In this document: piece after piece, positions 6,847 through 13,674 of the stretch
How the letters are laid out: the number at the start of each line of letters is the position of its first letter
How positions within the stretch are numbered: the first letter of the stretch is position 1
Assembly: GCA_004558535.1 (NCBI GenBank)
Contig: SFCP01000065.1
Span: 1 to 14,482, forward strand
Length of the DNA: 14,482 bases
DNA from: Bacteroidales bacterium
GTDB taxonomy: Bacteria > Bacteroidota > Bacteroidia > Bacteroidales > Bacteroidaceae
Reading direction: 5' to 3'
Position numbers and translations under genes: made by a program
The notes under the pieces: generated by a model
The model's input: the letters and a program-made list of their open reading frames with translations, nothing else
What the model was told of the DNA's origin: nothing
Database searches by the model: none

Positions 6847-7989
6847 ATGACAAAGAGCGTATTACGATTAATAGTTATTTTGATGGCGATGACACTTACA
6901 ACCAGTTCGTCTGCACAGGAAGTGCAGAAAAAAAAGACAGAGGTGTGGGACAAGGTGTTCCCATTGAGCGAGACAGTCAATCACCGGAAGGTGGAGTTCC
7001 GCAATCGGTATGGCATTACCCTTGTGGGCGATTTATATACGCCCAAAAGTGGGGGCAACAGAATGGCGCTTGCGGTGTGCGGGCCTTTTGGTGCGTCAAA
7101 GGAACAGTCGAGCGGGCTCTATGCCATGAAGATGGCGGAGAGAGGATTTGTTACTTGTGCTTTCGACCCTTCCTTTACGGGCGAAAGCGGCGGCGAACCT
7201 CGACGCACTTCCTCCCCCGATATCAATACTGAGGATTTCTTGGCCGCAGTGGATTTCCTATCTTGTCTGCCCGATGTAGATGAGGAGAAGATAGGCATCA
7301 TCGGTATTTGCGGATGGGGTGGCATAGCGCTGAATGCGGCTGCTGTTGACCCACGCATCAAAGCTACGGTGGCGAGCACGATGTACGACATGTGCCGAGT
7401 GAATGGTAACGGCTATTTTGATGAGAGCGATAGCGAGGAAGCTCGTTATGCAGCGCGTCAGGCGATGGCTGCCGAACGCACCAAGGCTGCGCGGACGGGC
7501 CAGTTGACGCAGGGTGGGGGCGTGGTAGATCCGTTGCCTGCCGATGCGCCGCAGTTTGTCAAGGACTATTATGATTACTATAAGACGCGTCGTGGATACC
7601 ATCCCCGTTCGGGCAACAGCAACGATGGTTGGCACACCTTTGGTTGTCAGGCGTATTCCAACGCGCGCTTCCTCTATTATATCAACGAGATACGTTCGGC
7701 GGTACTCATCATGCACGGCGAGAAAGCTCATTCCCGTTATTTCGGTGAGTCTGCTTATCAATACATGGTAGAGGGCAAGGCCACCGGATATGATGCAGTG
7801 CGCAAGCCCAATCCGGTACCTGGGAACAAGGTGCTGCTCATCATCCCGGACGCCAGCCATTGCGACCTCTACGACGGCGGTTATACCGAATCGGAGGGCA
7901 GGGGCCAAGCGAAAAACAAAATTCCTTGGGAACAGCTCGGAGCGTTCCTGGAAACGAATATAAATACATCGAATACAACGGACGAATAA
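6847..7989 (+). CDS. Exported alpha/beta hydrolase with cysteine nucleophile
   Basis: A 380-residue protein. The start at 6847 is chosen because it gives a clean Sec signal peptide (MTKSVLRLIVILMAMTLTTS, then SSA|QEV) 22 nt after a promoter; the open frame reaches back to 6706. The body is an alpha/beta hydrolase of the large group related to dienelactone hydrolases: a GDLYTPK entry strand, a GPFGASKEQ oxyanion-type loop, the nucleophile elbow GICGWGG (residues 153-159, Cys155 where most hydrolases have Ser), LIMHGEKAHSRYF where the acid would be expected, and DASHCDLYD carrying the probable catalytic His. The substrate is unknown; an ester or lactone is inferred. It is the first gene of the same-strand redox cluster, 24 bases before the alcohol dehydrogenase, and would act in the periplasm. 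Confidence 0.85.
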   Translation: MTKSVLRLIVILMAMTLTTSSSAQEVQKKKTEVWDKVFPLSETVNHRKVEFRNRYGITLVGDLYTPKSGGNRMALAVCGPFGASKEQSSGLYAMKMAERGFVTCAFDPSFTGESGGEPRRTSSPDINTEDFLAAVDFLSCLPDVDEEKIGIIGICGWGGIALNAAAVDPRIKATVASTMYDMCRVNGNGYFDESDSEEARYAARQAMAAERTKAARTGQLTQGGGVVDPLPADAPQFVKDYYDYYKTRRGYHPRSGNSNDGWHTFGCQAYSNARFLYYINEIRSAVLIMHGEKAHSRYFGESAYQYMVEGKATGYDAVRKPNPVPGNKVLLIIPDASHCDLYDGGYTESEGRGQAKNKIPWEQLGAFLETNINTSNTTDE

Positions 7990-8013
7990 TAATAATATAT
8001 ATAATAATATAGC

Positions 8014-9222
8014 ATGAAGAATTTTGATTATCAGACTCCTACACGCCTGGTCTTCGGGAAGGGCGTCGTGAATGAGAAACTCGCAAGCGTGATGAACCAA
8101 TATGGCAAGCGGGTGCTTGTCACCTATGGAGGCGGCAGCATCAAGCGCAAGGTCGCAGGGCATGCGAAGAGCCTCTACGACGAAGTGATGGACATCTTGG
8201 CCGGCAAAGAGGTGTTTGAACTTCCCGGCATTCAACCCAACCCAAAGTTCAATCCAAGTGTGCTTGAGGGTGTACACCTCTGTCAGGAACACCACATCGA
8301 CGTCATCCTCTCTGTAGGCGGAGGTTCGGTGCTCGACTGCACCAAAGCCATAGCCGGAGTGGCAGGCACGCTCGAGGGCAAGGTGTATGACCATGTGGAG
8401 GAGGCTTGGGACCTTGTCCGCGGGCTCCGGCCTACCACAGCGGCAGTGCCCATCGTTGACATCATCACCATGGCAGCCACAGGTAGCGAATATGACATGG
8501 GCGGCGTCATCTCGCGCACAGAGACCAACGACAAACTGGCCTATTTCTCGCCGCTTGTCTTCCCCGCCGTGAGCTTCATCGACCCCACCTATACTTTCTC
8601 GGTGCCGGTGAAACACACCTTGGCAGGGGTGGCCGACTGCATCAACCACATCATGGAGTCTTATTTCTGCGCCGAGCACATCGACATGAACGATGCTTTC
8701 ATGGAGGGAGCCGTGCGGTCGCTGGCCAAGAACGTGAAGAGGGTGCTCGCAAATCCGGAGGACTATGATGCACGCGCAGAGATATTCTATGCCACCACAC
8801 TCGGCTGCAACGGCATCTATTGCTTGGGCAACAGTCCCAGCGGCTGGCCCATGCACGCCATGGAGCATGCGCTCTCGGCTTACTACGACATCACCCACGG
8901 TGAGGGCCTGGCCATTCTCACGCCGCGATGGATGCGCCATATCCTGACACACGCGAGCGGGGAACTGCACGAACAGGTGGTGGAGCGAATCGAGAAGTTT
9001 GGCAAGAACGTCTTCGGTGCCGAGGGCTGCGAGGCTTCCATCCTTGCCATCCATGATTTCTACCGCGAGATAGGCATTCCCATGACCCTGAGGGAAGTGG
9101 GCATAGACGAAAGCCGATTGGGCGAGATGGCCCGGCACGTGGCCGAACTCGAAGGCCTCGACCAGGCATGGGTGCCGCTCTACGAGCAGGACATCCTCGA
9201 CATCTTCAAGGCTTGCCTGTAG
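8014..9222 (+). CDS. Iron-type (group III) alcohol dehydrogenase, YqhD/BdhA-like
   Basis: A 402-residue cytosolic NAD(P)H-dependent alcohol/aldehyde oxidoreductase. The N-terminal nucleotide-binding domain carries VTYGGGSIK (residues 36-44) and SVGGGSVLDCTK (100-111). The metal-binding helical domain carries the expected set by family alignment: Asp208 and His212 in ADCINHIMESYF, His281 in MHAMEH, and His295 in ITHGEG, with the 14-residue His-His spacing typical of the family. Relatives such as E. coli YqhD and clostridial butanol dehydrogenases reduce a wide range of aldehydes with NADPH. Placement with flavoproteins and an AraC regulator suggests aldehyde detoxification, which is inference. 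A 626-codon antisense frame across this gene and the hydrolase is rejected. Confidence 0.93.
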   Translation: MKNFDYQTPTRLVFGKGVVNEKLASVMNQYGKRVLVTYGGGSIKRKVAGHAKSLYDEVMDILAGKEVFELPGIQPNPKFNPSVLEGVHLCQEHHIDVILSVGGGSVLDCTKAIAGVAGTLEGKVYDHVEEAWDLVRGLRPTTAAVPIVDIITMAATGSEYDMGGVISRTETNDKLAYFSPLVFPAVSFIDPTYTFSVPVKHTLAGVADCINHIMESYFCAEHIDMNDAFMEGAVRSLAKNVKRVLANPEDYDARAEIFYATTLGCNGIYCLGNSPSGWPMHAMEHALSAYYDITHGEGLAILTPRWMRHILTHASGELHEQVVERIEKFGKNVFGAEGCEASILAIHDFYREIGIPMTLREVGIDESRLGEMARHVAELEGLDQAWVPLYEQDILDIFKACL

Positions 9223-9288
9223 AGGGTAGGGCCGAGGGATAGAATGGCGCTACGGCGCGTTGAAAGTAATAGCAATCCCATTGACAAA

Positions 9289-9825
9289 ATGAAAAAGGTA
9301 ATAGTGATTTCCACCAGCCTTCGTGCTGGGTCGAACAGCGACATGCTCGCTGATAAGTTTGCCGAGGGTGCCAAGGCATCGGGCAATGAGGTGGAGAAGA
9401 TTTCCCTTCGCGGAAAGGAAATCAAGTTTTGCATAGGCTGTCTGAGTTGCCAGCGCACCGGAGCCTGTGTGACCAAGGACGATGTGCCCGCCATCATGGA
9501 GAAAGTGCTCCATGCCGATGTGGTCTGCTGGGCTACTCCTATTTATTATTATGAGATGAGCGGACAGATGAAGACACTCATCGACCGCATGAATGCCATG
9601 TACCCGAAGGACTACTGTTTCCGCGACATTTATCTGCTCACCACAGCGGCCGAAGCCGAAGAGGAGACACCCCGACGTGCCGAGATGGGACTGACGGGAT
9701 GGATAGATTGCTACGGCAAGTCTTCACTCAAGGGGCACCTGTTTTGCGGAGGTGTAACCGATGCTAAGGAGATTGAGGGCAACGGCAAGTTGCAGGAGGC
9801 TTACGAAATGGGTAGTCGTGTATGA
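9289..9825 (+). CDS. Flavodoxin-fold NAD(P)H:FMN reductase, iron-sulfur flavoprotein (Isf)-like
   Basis: A 178-residue protein. The ATG at 9289 gives the standard MKKVIVISTSLRAGSNS opening with the FMN-phosphate loop (S-x-R-x-x-S-N-S); the frame extends upstream to 9244 without added similarity. The stretch CIGCLSCQRTGACVTKDD holds four cysteines (48, 51, 54, 60) spaced C-x2-C-x2-C-x5-C, the compact arrangement that binds a 4Fe-4S cluster in iron-sulfur flavoproteins. ATPIYYYEMSGQMKTLIDR is the family's second flavin-contact block. It is a likely cytosolic electron carrier or reductase for quinones, nitro-compounds or oxygen species; the substrate is not visible. It lies 66 bases after the dehydrogenase and 42 before the CMD-cupin gene. 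Confidence 0.85.
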   Translation: MKKVIVISTSLRAGSNSDMLADKFAEGAKASGNEVEKISLRGKEIKFCIGCLSCQRTGACVTKDDVPAIMEKVLHADVVCWATPIYYYEMSGQMKTLIDRMNAMYPKDYCFRDIYLLTTAAEAEEETPRRAEMGLTGWIDCYGKSSLKGHLFCGGVTDAKEIEGNGKLQEAYEMGSRV

Positions 9826-9867
9826 AGAGGGTTTTATGGTGCACATTATTATTTAACAAGCAACGCC

Positions 9868-10638
9868 ATGGCACAGCAGAAGATTGAACAGACGGCAGGC
9901 CGCACGCAGTTGGGAGAATTTGCTCCCGAGTTTGCCCACCTCAACGACGACATTCTTTTCGGCGAGGTGTGGAGCCGCAATGACCTGCTTAGCCTGCGCG
10001 ACCGCAGCCTTGTCACACTCACTTCACTCATCAGTCAGGGCATCACCGACTCTTCGCTCACCTACCACTTGCAGGAGGCGAAGAAGAATGGCGTCACGCG
10101 AACGGAAATAGCGGAAATCATCACGCATATTGCTTTCTACGCAGGATGGCCCAAGGCATGGGCAGCTTTCCGTCAGGCGAAGGAGGTTTGGACAGAAGAA
10201 GCCCCCTTGGCAGATGCAAAGACACGATTTCAGCAGGAGATGATTTTCCCCATTGGCGAGCCCAATACAGCCTATGCCCAGTATTTCACTGGCAACAGTT
10301 ACTTGGCGCGTATCTCCGGCGAACAGGTTCCCATTGCCAATGTCACCTTCGAGCCGGGCTGCCGCAACAACTGGCACATCCATCGTGCCACCAAGGGCGG
10401 CGGACAGATGCTGATCGGTGTGGCCGGACGTGGCTGGTATCAGGAATGGGGAAAGGCCGCGCAGGAAATTCTTCCGGGAACAGTCATTCACATCCCCGCT
10501 GGTGTGAAGCATTGGCATGGAGCTGCCGCCGATAGTTGGTTTGCGCATCTCGCCTTTGAGATAGAGGGGGAGAATGCAGCCAATGAGTGGCTGGAGCCTG
10601 TGTCGGACGCTGAGTACGAGAAAGTCAATGGAAGATAA
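9868..10638 (+). CDS. Carboxymuconolactone decarboxylase-cupin fusion protein
   Basis: A 256-residue two-domain protein. Residues ~25-110 are a carboxymuconolactone decarboxylase/AhpD-like helical domain (RDRSLVTLTSLISQG, TYHLQEAKKNGVTRTEIAEI, AFYAGWPKAWAAF). The CxxC redox pair of AhpD is absent, so peroxidase coupling is unlikely. Residues ~155-235 are a small cupin: WHIH (His170, His172), Gln180, and PAGVKHWHGAA (His215). This His-His-Gln-His set is the one reported for manganese cupin hydroxynitrile lyases of the mandelonitrile lyase-like group. The closing NEWLEPVSDAEY is typical of this fusion. The true reaction is unknown; such genes recur beside flavodoxins and aldehyde reductases. 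It starts at ATG 9868 and is followed 20 bases later by the flavodoxin gene. Confidence 0.9.
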   Translation: MAQQKIEQTAGRTQLGEFAPEFAHLNDDILFGEVWSRNDLLSLRDRSLVTLTSLISQGITDSSLTYHLQEAKKNGVTRTEIAEIITHIAFYAGWPKAWAAFRQAKEVWTEEAPLADAKTRFQQEMIFPIGEPNTAYAQYFTGNSYLARISGEQVPIANVTFEPGCRNNWHIHRATKGGGQMLIGVAGRGWYQEWGKAAQEILPGTVIHIPAGVKHWHGAAADSWFAHLAFEIEGENAANEWLEPVSDAEYEKVNGR

Positions 10639-10658
10639 TCCCACACATTATTGGCATT

Positions 10659-11225
10659 ATGAATCATCTGAAATTCTTGCTGTTGGCCATGCTGACAGTT
10701 TTGTCCGCATCGGCTTGTTCACAAAGCAATGAAATGAAGCATATGGAAAAGAAGAAAGTCCTGGTCGTGTATTTCTCGGCAACGGGAACAACCAAACAGG
10801 TGGCCCGGCAAATTGCAGCCACTGCTGATGCCGACATTTACGAGATAGTTCCGGTGAAGCCATATTCCGGTGCCGACCTCGACTGGACCAATCCGCAGTC
10901 GCGCAGTTCGGTGGAGATGGGCAATCCTGCTGCTCGCCCCGAGATCAATCCTCTTTCGGTAGATGTGAGCCGATACGACTACATCTTCCTGGGTTATCCT
11001 ATCTGGTGGGACCTCGCGCCAAGGGCTGTCAACACTTTCATTGAGGCGGCAGGCTTGACAGGCAAGGCCGTGATTCCTTTCGCCACGTCTGGAAGCAGCG
11101 GCATAGCCAACAGTGTTGCCGAGCTGAAGAAGTCTTACCCGAAGATCGAGTGGCAGACGGGGAAGCTGTTGAATCGTGTCAGTGAGAAGGAAATTGCAGA
11201 CTGGGTTTCAGCATCTATAGAGTAA
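10659..11225 (+). CDS. Flavodoxin with lipoprotein-like signal sequence
   Basis: A 188-residue protein. The first 20 residues look like a lipoprotein leader (KFLLLAMLTVLSASAC, Cys20 preceded by a loose lipobox), followed by a short linker. A flavodoxin domain begins at residue 31: VLVVYFSATGTTKQVARQ (FMN-phosphate loop, residues 39-45), then YDYIFLGYPIWWDLAPRAVNTF around the flavin ring, and PFATSGSSG. It belongs to the flavodoxin_4-like group common beside CMD-cupin genes. If the leader is used, the flavodoxin works in the periplasm or on a membrane; if translation starts at Met26 or Met29 it is cytosolic. The leader is in frame and the ATG at 10659 is well placed 20 bases after the preceding stop, so export is favoured but not settled. 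Confidence 0.88.
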   Translation: MNHLKFLLLAMLTVLSASACSQSNEMKHMEKKKVLVVYFSATGTTKQVARQIAATADADIYEIVPVKPYSGADLDWTNPQSRSSVEMGNPAARPEINPLSVDVSRYDYIFLGYPIWWDLAPRAVNTFIEAAGLTGKAVIPFATSGSSGIANSVAELKKSYPKIEWQTGKLLNRVSEKEIADWVSASIE

Positions 11226-11285
11226 TCCAACTTTTTTTCGGCAAGCTCATGGGGAAGGCATCCTTGACGCCAGGGAGTTGGGCAA

Positions 11286-11317
11286 ATGCAAAAAAATCAT
11301 GCAAATATAATATGCAA
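11286..11317 (+). promoter_or_regulatory. Three ATGCAA repeats at 13-nt period overlapping the araC-like start codon
   Basis: ATGCAA occurs at 11286, 11299 and 11312, exactly 13 bases apart. The third copy is the start codon plus second codon of the regulator gene. A binding protein there would block translation initiation or transcription, so this is a candidate autoregulatory operator. Chance cannot be excluded in an A-rich leader. Confidence 0.35.
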
Positions 11318-12205
11318 GAGATTTTTCTCAATACCATACAAGACTTCAACGACTATCAGGGGGTGGAGACGCTTCATCCCCTGGTCAGCGTGGTGCATGT
11401 GGAGAATACGGAGCATATCAGGGAGTGCGTGATGCACTATGGATTTTATGCCATCTACCTCAAGGAGAACAAGGGGTGCAAACTCTCTTATGGCCGCACG
11501 CCTTACGACTTTGACGAGATGACTGTGACGAGCTTTGCGCCGGGGCAGGTGGTAAGGGTGGAGCCCAACCCCGAGGTGCCCTTTGCGCGCTTCACAGCTT
11601 TGGTGTTCCATCCCGACCTCCTCAGTCGCACCGCGTTGGGCAGGCAGATGAGCCGCTACGAGTTTTTCGGTTATTCCAGCAACGAGGCGTTGCATCTCTC
11701 TGCCCGAGAGGTGGATGTCTTTCGGGGCGTGCTCGCCATGATAGAGCAGGAGCTGCACCGCGCCATCGACAAACATACGCGCGAATTGATTGTCTCCAAC
11801 ATCGAGTTGCTGCTGAACTATTGCCTCCGTTTCTACGACCGCCAGTTCATCACTCGCGAAGAAATCAATCATTCGGTGGTAAGGAAATTCATAGAGCTGC
11901 TGGATGACTATATATCCACAAAAGCCCTTCGTGAAGGTTTGCCGACGGTCGCCTATTTTGCAGAAAAGTGTTGCCTGTCGAGCGGCTATTTCGGCAATTT
12001 GGTGCGCGTGGAAACGGGGCGTACCGCCAAGGATATCATTGCCGACCATGTCCTTGCCCAAGCCAAACAGCTGCTCAACGACGAGGCGCTGACCGTCACA
12101 ATCATCAGCAAGCAGCTCGGTTTCGACTATCCCCAGCATTTCGTCCGCTTCTTTAAGTCGCATACGGGCAAGACCCCGTCTGAATACAGAAAACTTGCCG
12201 TCTGA
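11312..12205 (+). CDS. AraC-family transcriptional regulator of the redox cluster
   Basis: A 297-residue soluble regulator. The N-terminal ~170 residues form a cupin-like AraC ligand-binding domain (HPLVSVVHVEN, GFYAIYLKENKGCKLSYGRTPYDFDEMTVTSFAPGQVV). The C-terminal ~100 residues are the double helix-turn-helix: TVAYFAEKCCLSSGYFGNLVR and TVTIISKQLGFDYPQHFVRFFKSHTGKTPSEYRK. The ATG at 11312 is preferred over the in-frame one at 11249 because it starts the family-like sequence MQEIFLNTIQDF. It follows the flavodoxin on the same strand and probably controls the cluster, as AraC-type YqhC controls yqhD in E. coli. The inducer and sites are unknown; the repeat over its own start codon may be one site. 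A hairpin follows the stop. Confidence 0.92.
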   Translation: MQEIFLNTIQDFNDYQGVETLHPLVSVVHVENTEHIRECVMHYGFYAIYLKENKGCKLSYGRTPYDFDEMTVTSFAPGQVVRVEPNPEVPFARFTALVFHPDLLSRTALGRQMSRYEFFGYSSNEALHLSAREVDVFRGVLAMIEQELHRAIDKHTRELIVSNIELLLNYCLRFYDRQFITREEINHSVVRKFIELLDDYISTKALREGLPTVAYFAEKCCLSSGYFGNLVRVETGRTAKDIIADHVLAQAKQLLNDEALTVTIISKQLGFDYPQHFVRFFKSHTGKTPSEYRKLAV

Positions 12206-12222
12206 TACTCCCTCAAAAATAG

Positions 12223-12259
12223 CTGACGGGGGCAGCATCAAATGGTGCTCCCCCGTCAG
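12223..12259 (+). terminator. Hairpin downstream of the araC-like gene
   Basis: CTGACGGGGGCAGCA (12223-12237) pairs with TGCTCCCCCGTCAG (12246-12259) with a single bulge around an 8-base spacer. It is GC-rich and 17 bases after the stop, but has no T-run on the plus strand. An A-run just upstream would give a T-run on the minus strand. Confidence 0.5.
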
Positions 12260-12323
12260 TGTCTGGAAAAATGCAGTAGAAAGAGGCAGTAGGTGCCCAA
12301 ATGTTAAAACGGGAAGAAGTGGA

Positions 12324-12355
12324 TTTGGATTTTTTTGAAAATGGTCGTATCTTTG
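12324..12355 (+). promoter_or_regulatory. Strong promoter match in a gene-poor region
   Basis: TTTG (12324-12327), 20 bases, then TATCTTTG (12348-12355): an exact Bacteroidetes -33/-7 pair. The predicted start near 12361 falls directly at a hairpin and no convincing protein gene follows. Confidence 0.7.
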
Positions 12356-12360
12356 TCGAG

Positions 12361-12511
12361 AAAGCGGAGCAGGCTGCGGTATTGTAGGGCCTGCTCCGCT
12401 ATTTTAGTGCCTGTTTCGGCGGAGAATTATCAAGGATTTGGAAAAAATCAGGTCCGAGGTAGTTGAAAATAGGCAGGCGACAGTTGAAAATAAGTCGGAC
12501 TTATTTTTTTT
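12361..12511 (+). ncRNA. Candidate small RNA of about 150 nt
   Basis: A transcript from the promoter at 12324-12355 would begin with a 12-bp perfect stem (AGCGGAGCAGGC 12363-12374 with GCCTGCTCCGCT 12389-12400). It would contain two copies of AGTTGAAAATA (12461-12471, 12482-12492; 21 bp apart) and end at an AT-rich stem with a three-base loop (ACTTATT 12499-12505) and a T-run to 12511. The arrangement of promoter, 5' stem and terminator with no good gene suggests a non-coding RNA. The repeats could instead belong to a short TTG-started frame, which is judged unlikely. Confidence 0.4.
12489..12511 (+). terminator. AT-rich hairpin with T-run
   Basis: AATAAGT-CGG-ACTTATT extends to about nine pairs through the A-run upstream and T-run downstream, giving a small stem directly followed by T residues. 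This is a plausible intrinsic terminator. Confidence 0.5.
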
Positions 12512-12904
12512 CGGGCTGTACATGGCGAAATTTTCCTCGGACACGGATTGCCAATTTTTGCACCAAAATAGTCGCTTAGGAAAGTTTAGGTTAAATCTGC
12601 CTGTGCACTTCTGTGCACTTCCGGGCGATGGTGCGGATGTGCCGCGAGGCCCTTTCCCGGGTGGTCCGGTGCGGGTGCTTGGGAAGTGCAGTCCATACCC
12701 GGTGGCGACGGACTTTCGCGGGCGGAGGCCACTGCGGCTGCGGTGTGTAAGGGATTGAATGTCGGTGTTTTGGCGGACGTGAGGCGCAATCTCCCCAATC
12801 CTGTTCGTATATGGAATTTCGGATTTTATCGATAGGTTTTGTGCTTTCGTCTAATAGTCGGGGAGCGGTGCCGGATGGCAGTGAAACAGGACATAAAAAA
12901 TGAA
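12512..12904. other. Non-coding stretch with a GC-rich block
   Basis: No credible gene is visible. The DNA changes from AT-rich to strongly GC-rich between about 12610 and 12760, then back. It contains a perfect 10-bp tandem duplication (CTGTGCACTT, 12601-12620) and an inverted repeat GTGGC (12702-12706) / GCCAC (12728-12732). A TTG-started frame of 106 codons (12438-12758) crosses it but has no recognisable domain and shifts to Pro/Gly/Arg-rich sequence as the base composition changes. Confidence 0.4.
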
Positions 12905-12912
12905 TAACTTTG
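12905..12912 (+). promoter_or_regulatory. -7-like element in front of the truncated secreted-protein gene
   Basis: TAACTTTG followed by CAC is an exact TAnnTTTG match, but no TTTG lies 19-21 bases upstream. If used, the transcript would start near 12919 and the first usable start codon would be the ATG at 12937. Confidence 0.35.
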
Positions 12913-12936
12913 CACGAAATAGGCGTCTGTTTCTAC

Positions 12937-13656
12937 ATGGTAGACACCAGCAACGCCACCTACAACCCCGAATTTACACTGACCTACACCATCGTGGCAT
13001 CTGATTATCCCGTCAATTTCGACAGGGAGGCTTACCAGACCCACAGCGAACGTATCCTCAACAGCGTATCTCTGACCGCCGGCGACGGCGTGCAGCAGAC
13101 CGCAACGCTTGATGGTACGAAGAAGGCTTACCAGGATTTGACCTCGCAGACCTTCACCATCGCCAGCGGTGACGAAGTGACCGTAACGGCCAACTACAGC
13201 GGCTCCTGGATGCACAGCTACGTCTACGTTGACCTGGACAACGACAAGCATTTCAGCTTCAACGAGGGTGGCGACCAGACCGGTACCGAGCTCCTCGGCT
13301 GGACCTATATCGACGGCTACAACAACGAAGGTGCTGCTGTGAGCAATGCTGTAGCTCCGCAAAGCCCGATGAAGTTCACGGTAAATGCCGCACCCGGTGA
13401 ATACCGCATGCGCGTGAAGGTTGACTGGGACAACCAGGATCCCGGCGGCTGTGTTCTCTCGAGCAACCACATCCTCAACAATGGTGGTCACATCGTTGAT
13501 GTAACCCTCGTCGTTACAGAGAAGACCGGCATCAACGCCGTAACCATCGACAAGGATGCCGAAGTCTACACGCTCGACGGACGTCGCGTAAGTGTAAACG
13601 GTAAACTCAACCGCGGTATCTACATCATCAACGGCCAGAAGACTTTCGTGAAGTAA
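12937..13656 (+). pseudogene. 5'-truncated secreted protein with GEVED-like domain and T9SS-like C-terminal tail
   Basis: About 240 residues of what should be a larger exported protein. The frame opens just after a stop at 12901, begins in mid-domain sequence and has no signal peptide. Residues from SGSWMHSYVYVDLDNDKHFS to EYRMRVKVDWDNQDPGG match the GEVED type of beta-sandwich found in Bacteroidetes surface proteins. The end, GINAVTIDKDAEVYTLDGRR...GKLNRGIYIINGQKTFVK, is the C-terminal tail seen on many secreted Prevotella/Bacteroides proteins and resembles a type IX secretion sorting tail. The codons look optimised (AAC, ATC, ACC), unlike the surrounding non-coding DNA, suggesting it was once well expressed. 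Without an export signal it is probably a gene remnant joined to unrelated upstream DNA. The stop is followed by a strong terminator. Confidence 0.7.
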
Positions 13657-13674
13657 TTCTCGCCGGGAATAATA

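Noticed and set aside
7258..9138. A 626-codon minus-strand open frame
   Set aside because: It lies antisense to two strongly conserved genes (hydrolase and alcohol dehydrogenase), spans the gap between them, has a His/Ala/Gly-rich composition and no recognisable domain. GC-biased third codon positions explain it.
11297..12241. A 314-codon minus-strand open frame
   Set aside because: It is antisense to the AraC regulator, whose two helix-turn-helix units are clear; it extends only through the downstream hairpin.
12438..12758. A 106-codon frame (TTG start) as a small protein gene
   Set aside because: It starts inside the candidate small RNA, crosses a terminator-like T-run, and its composition shifts with the base composition rather than showing a domain. 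Not fully excluded.
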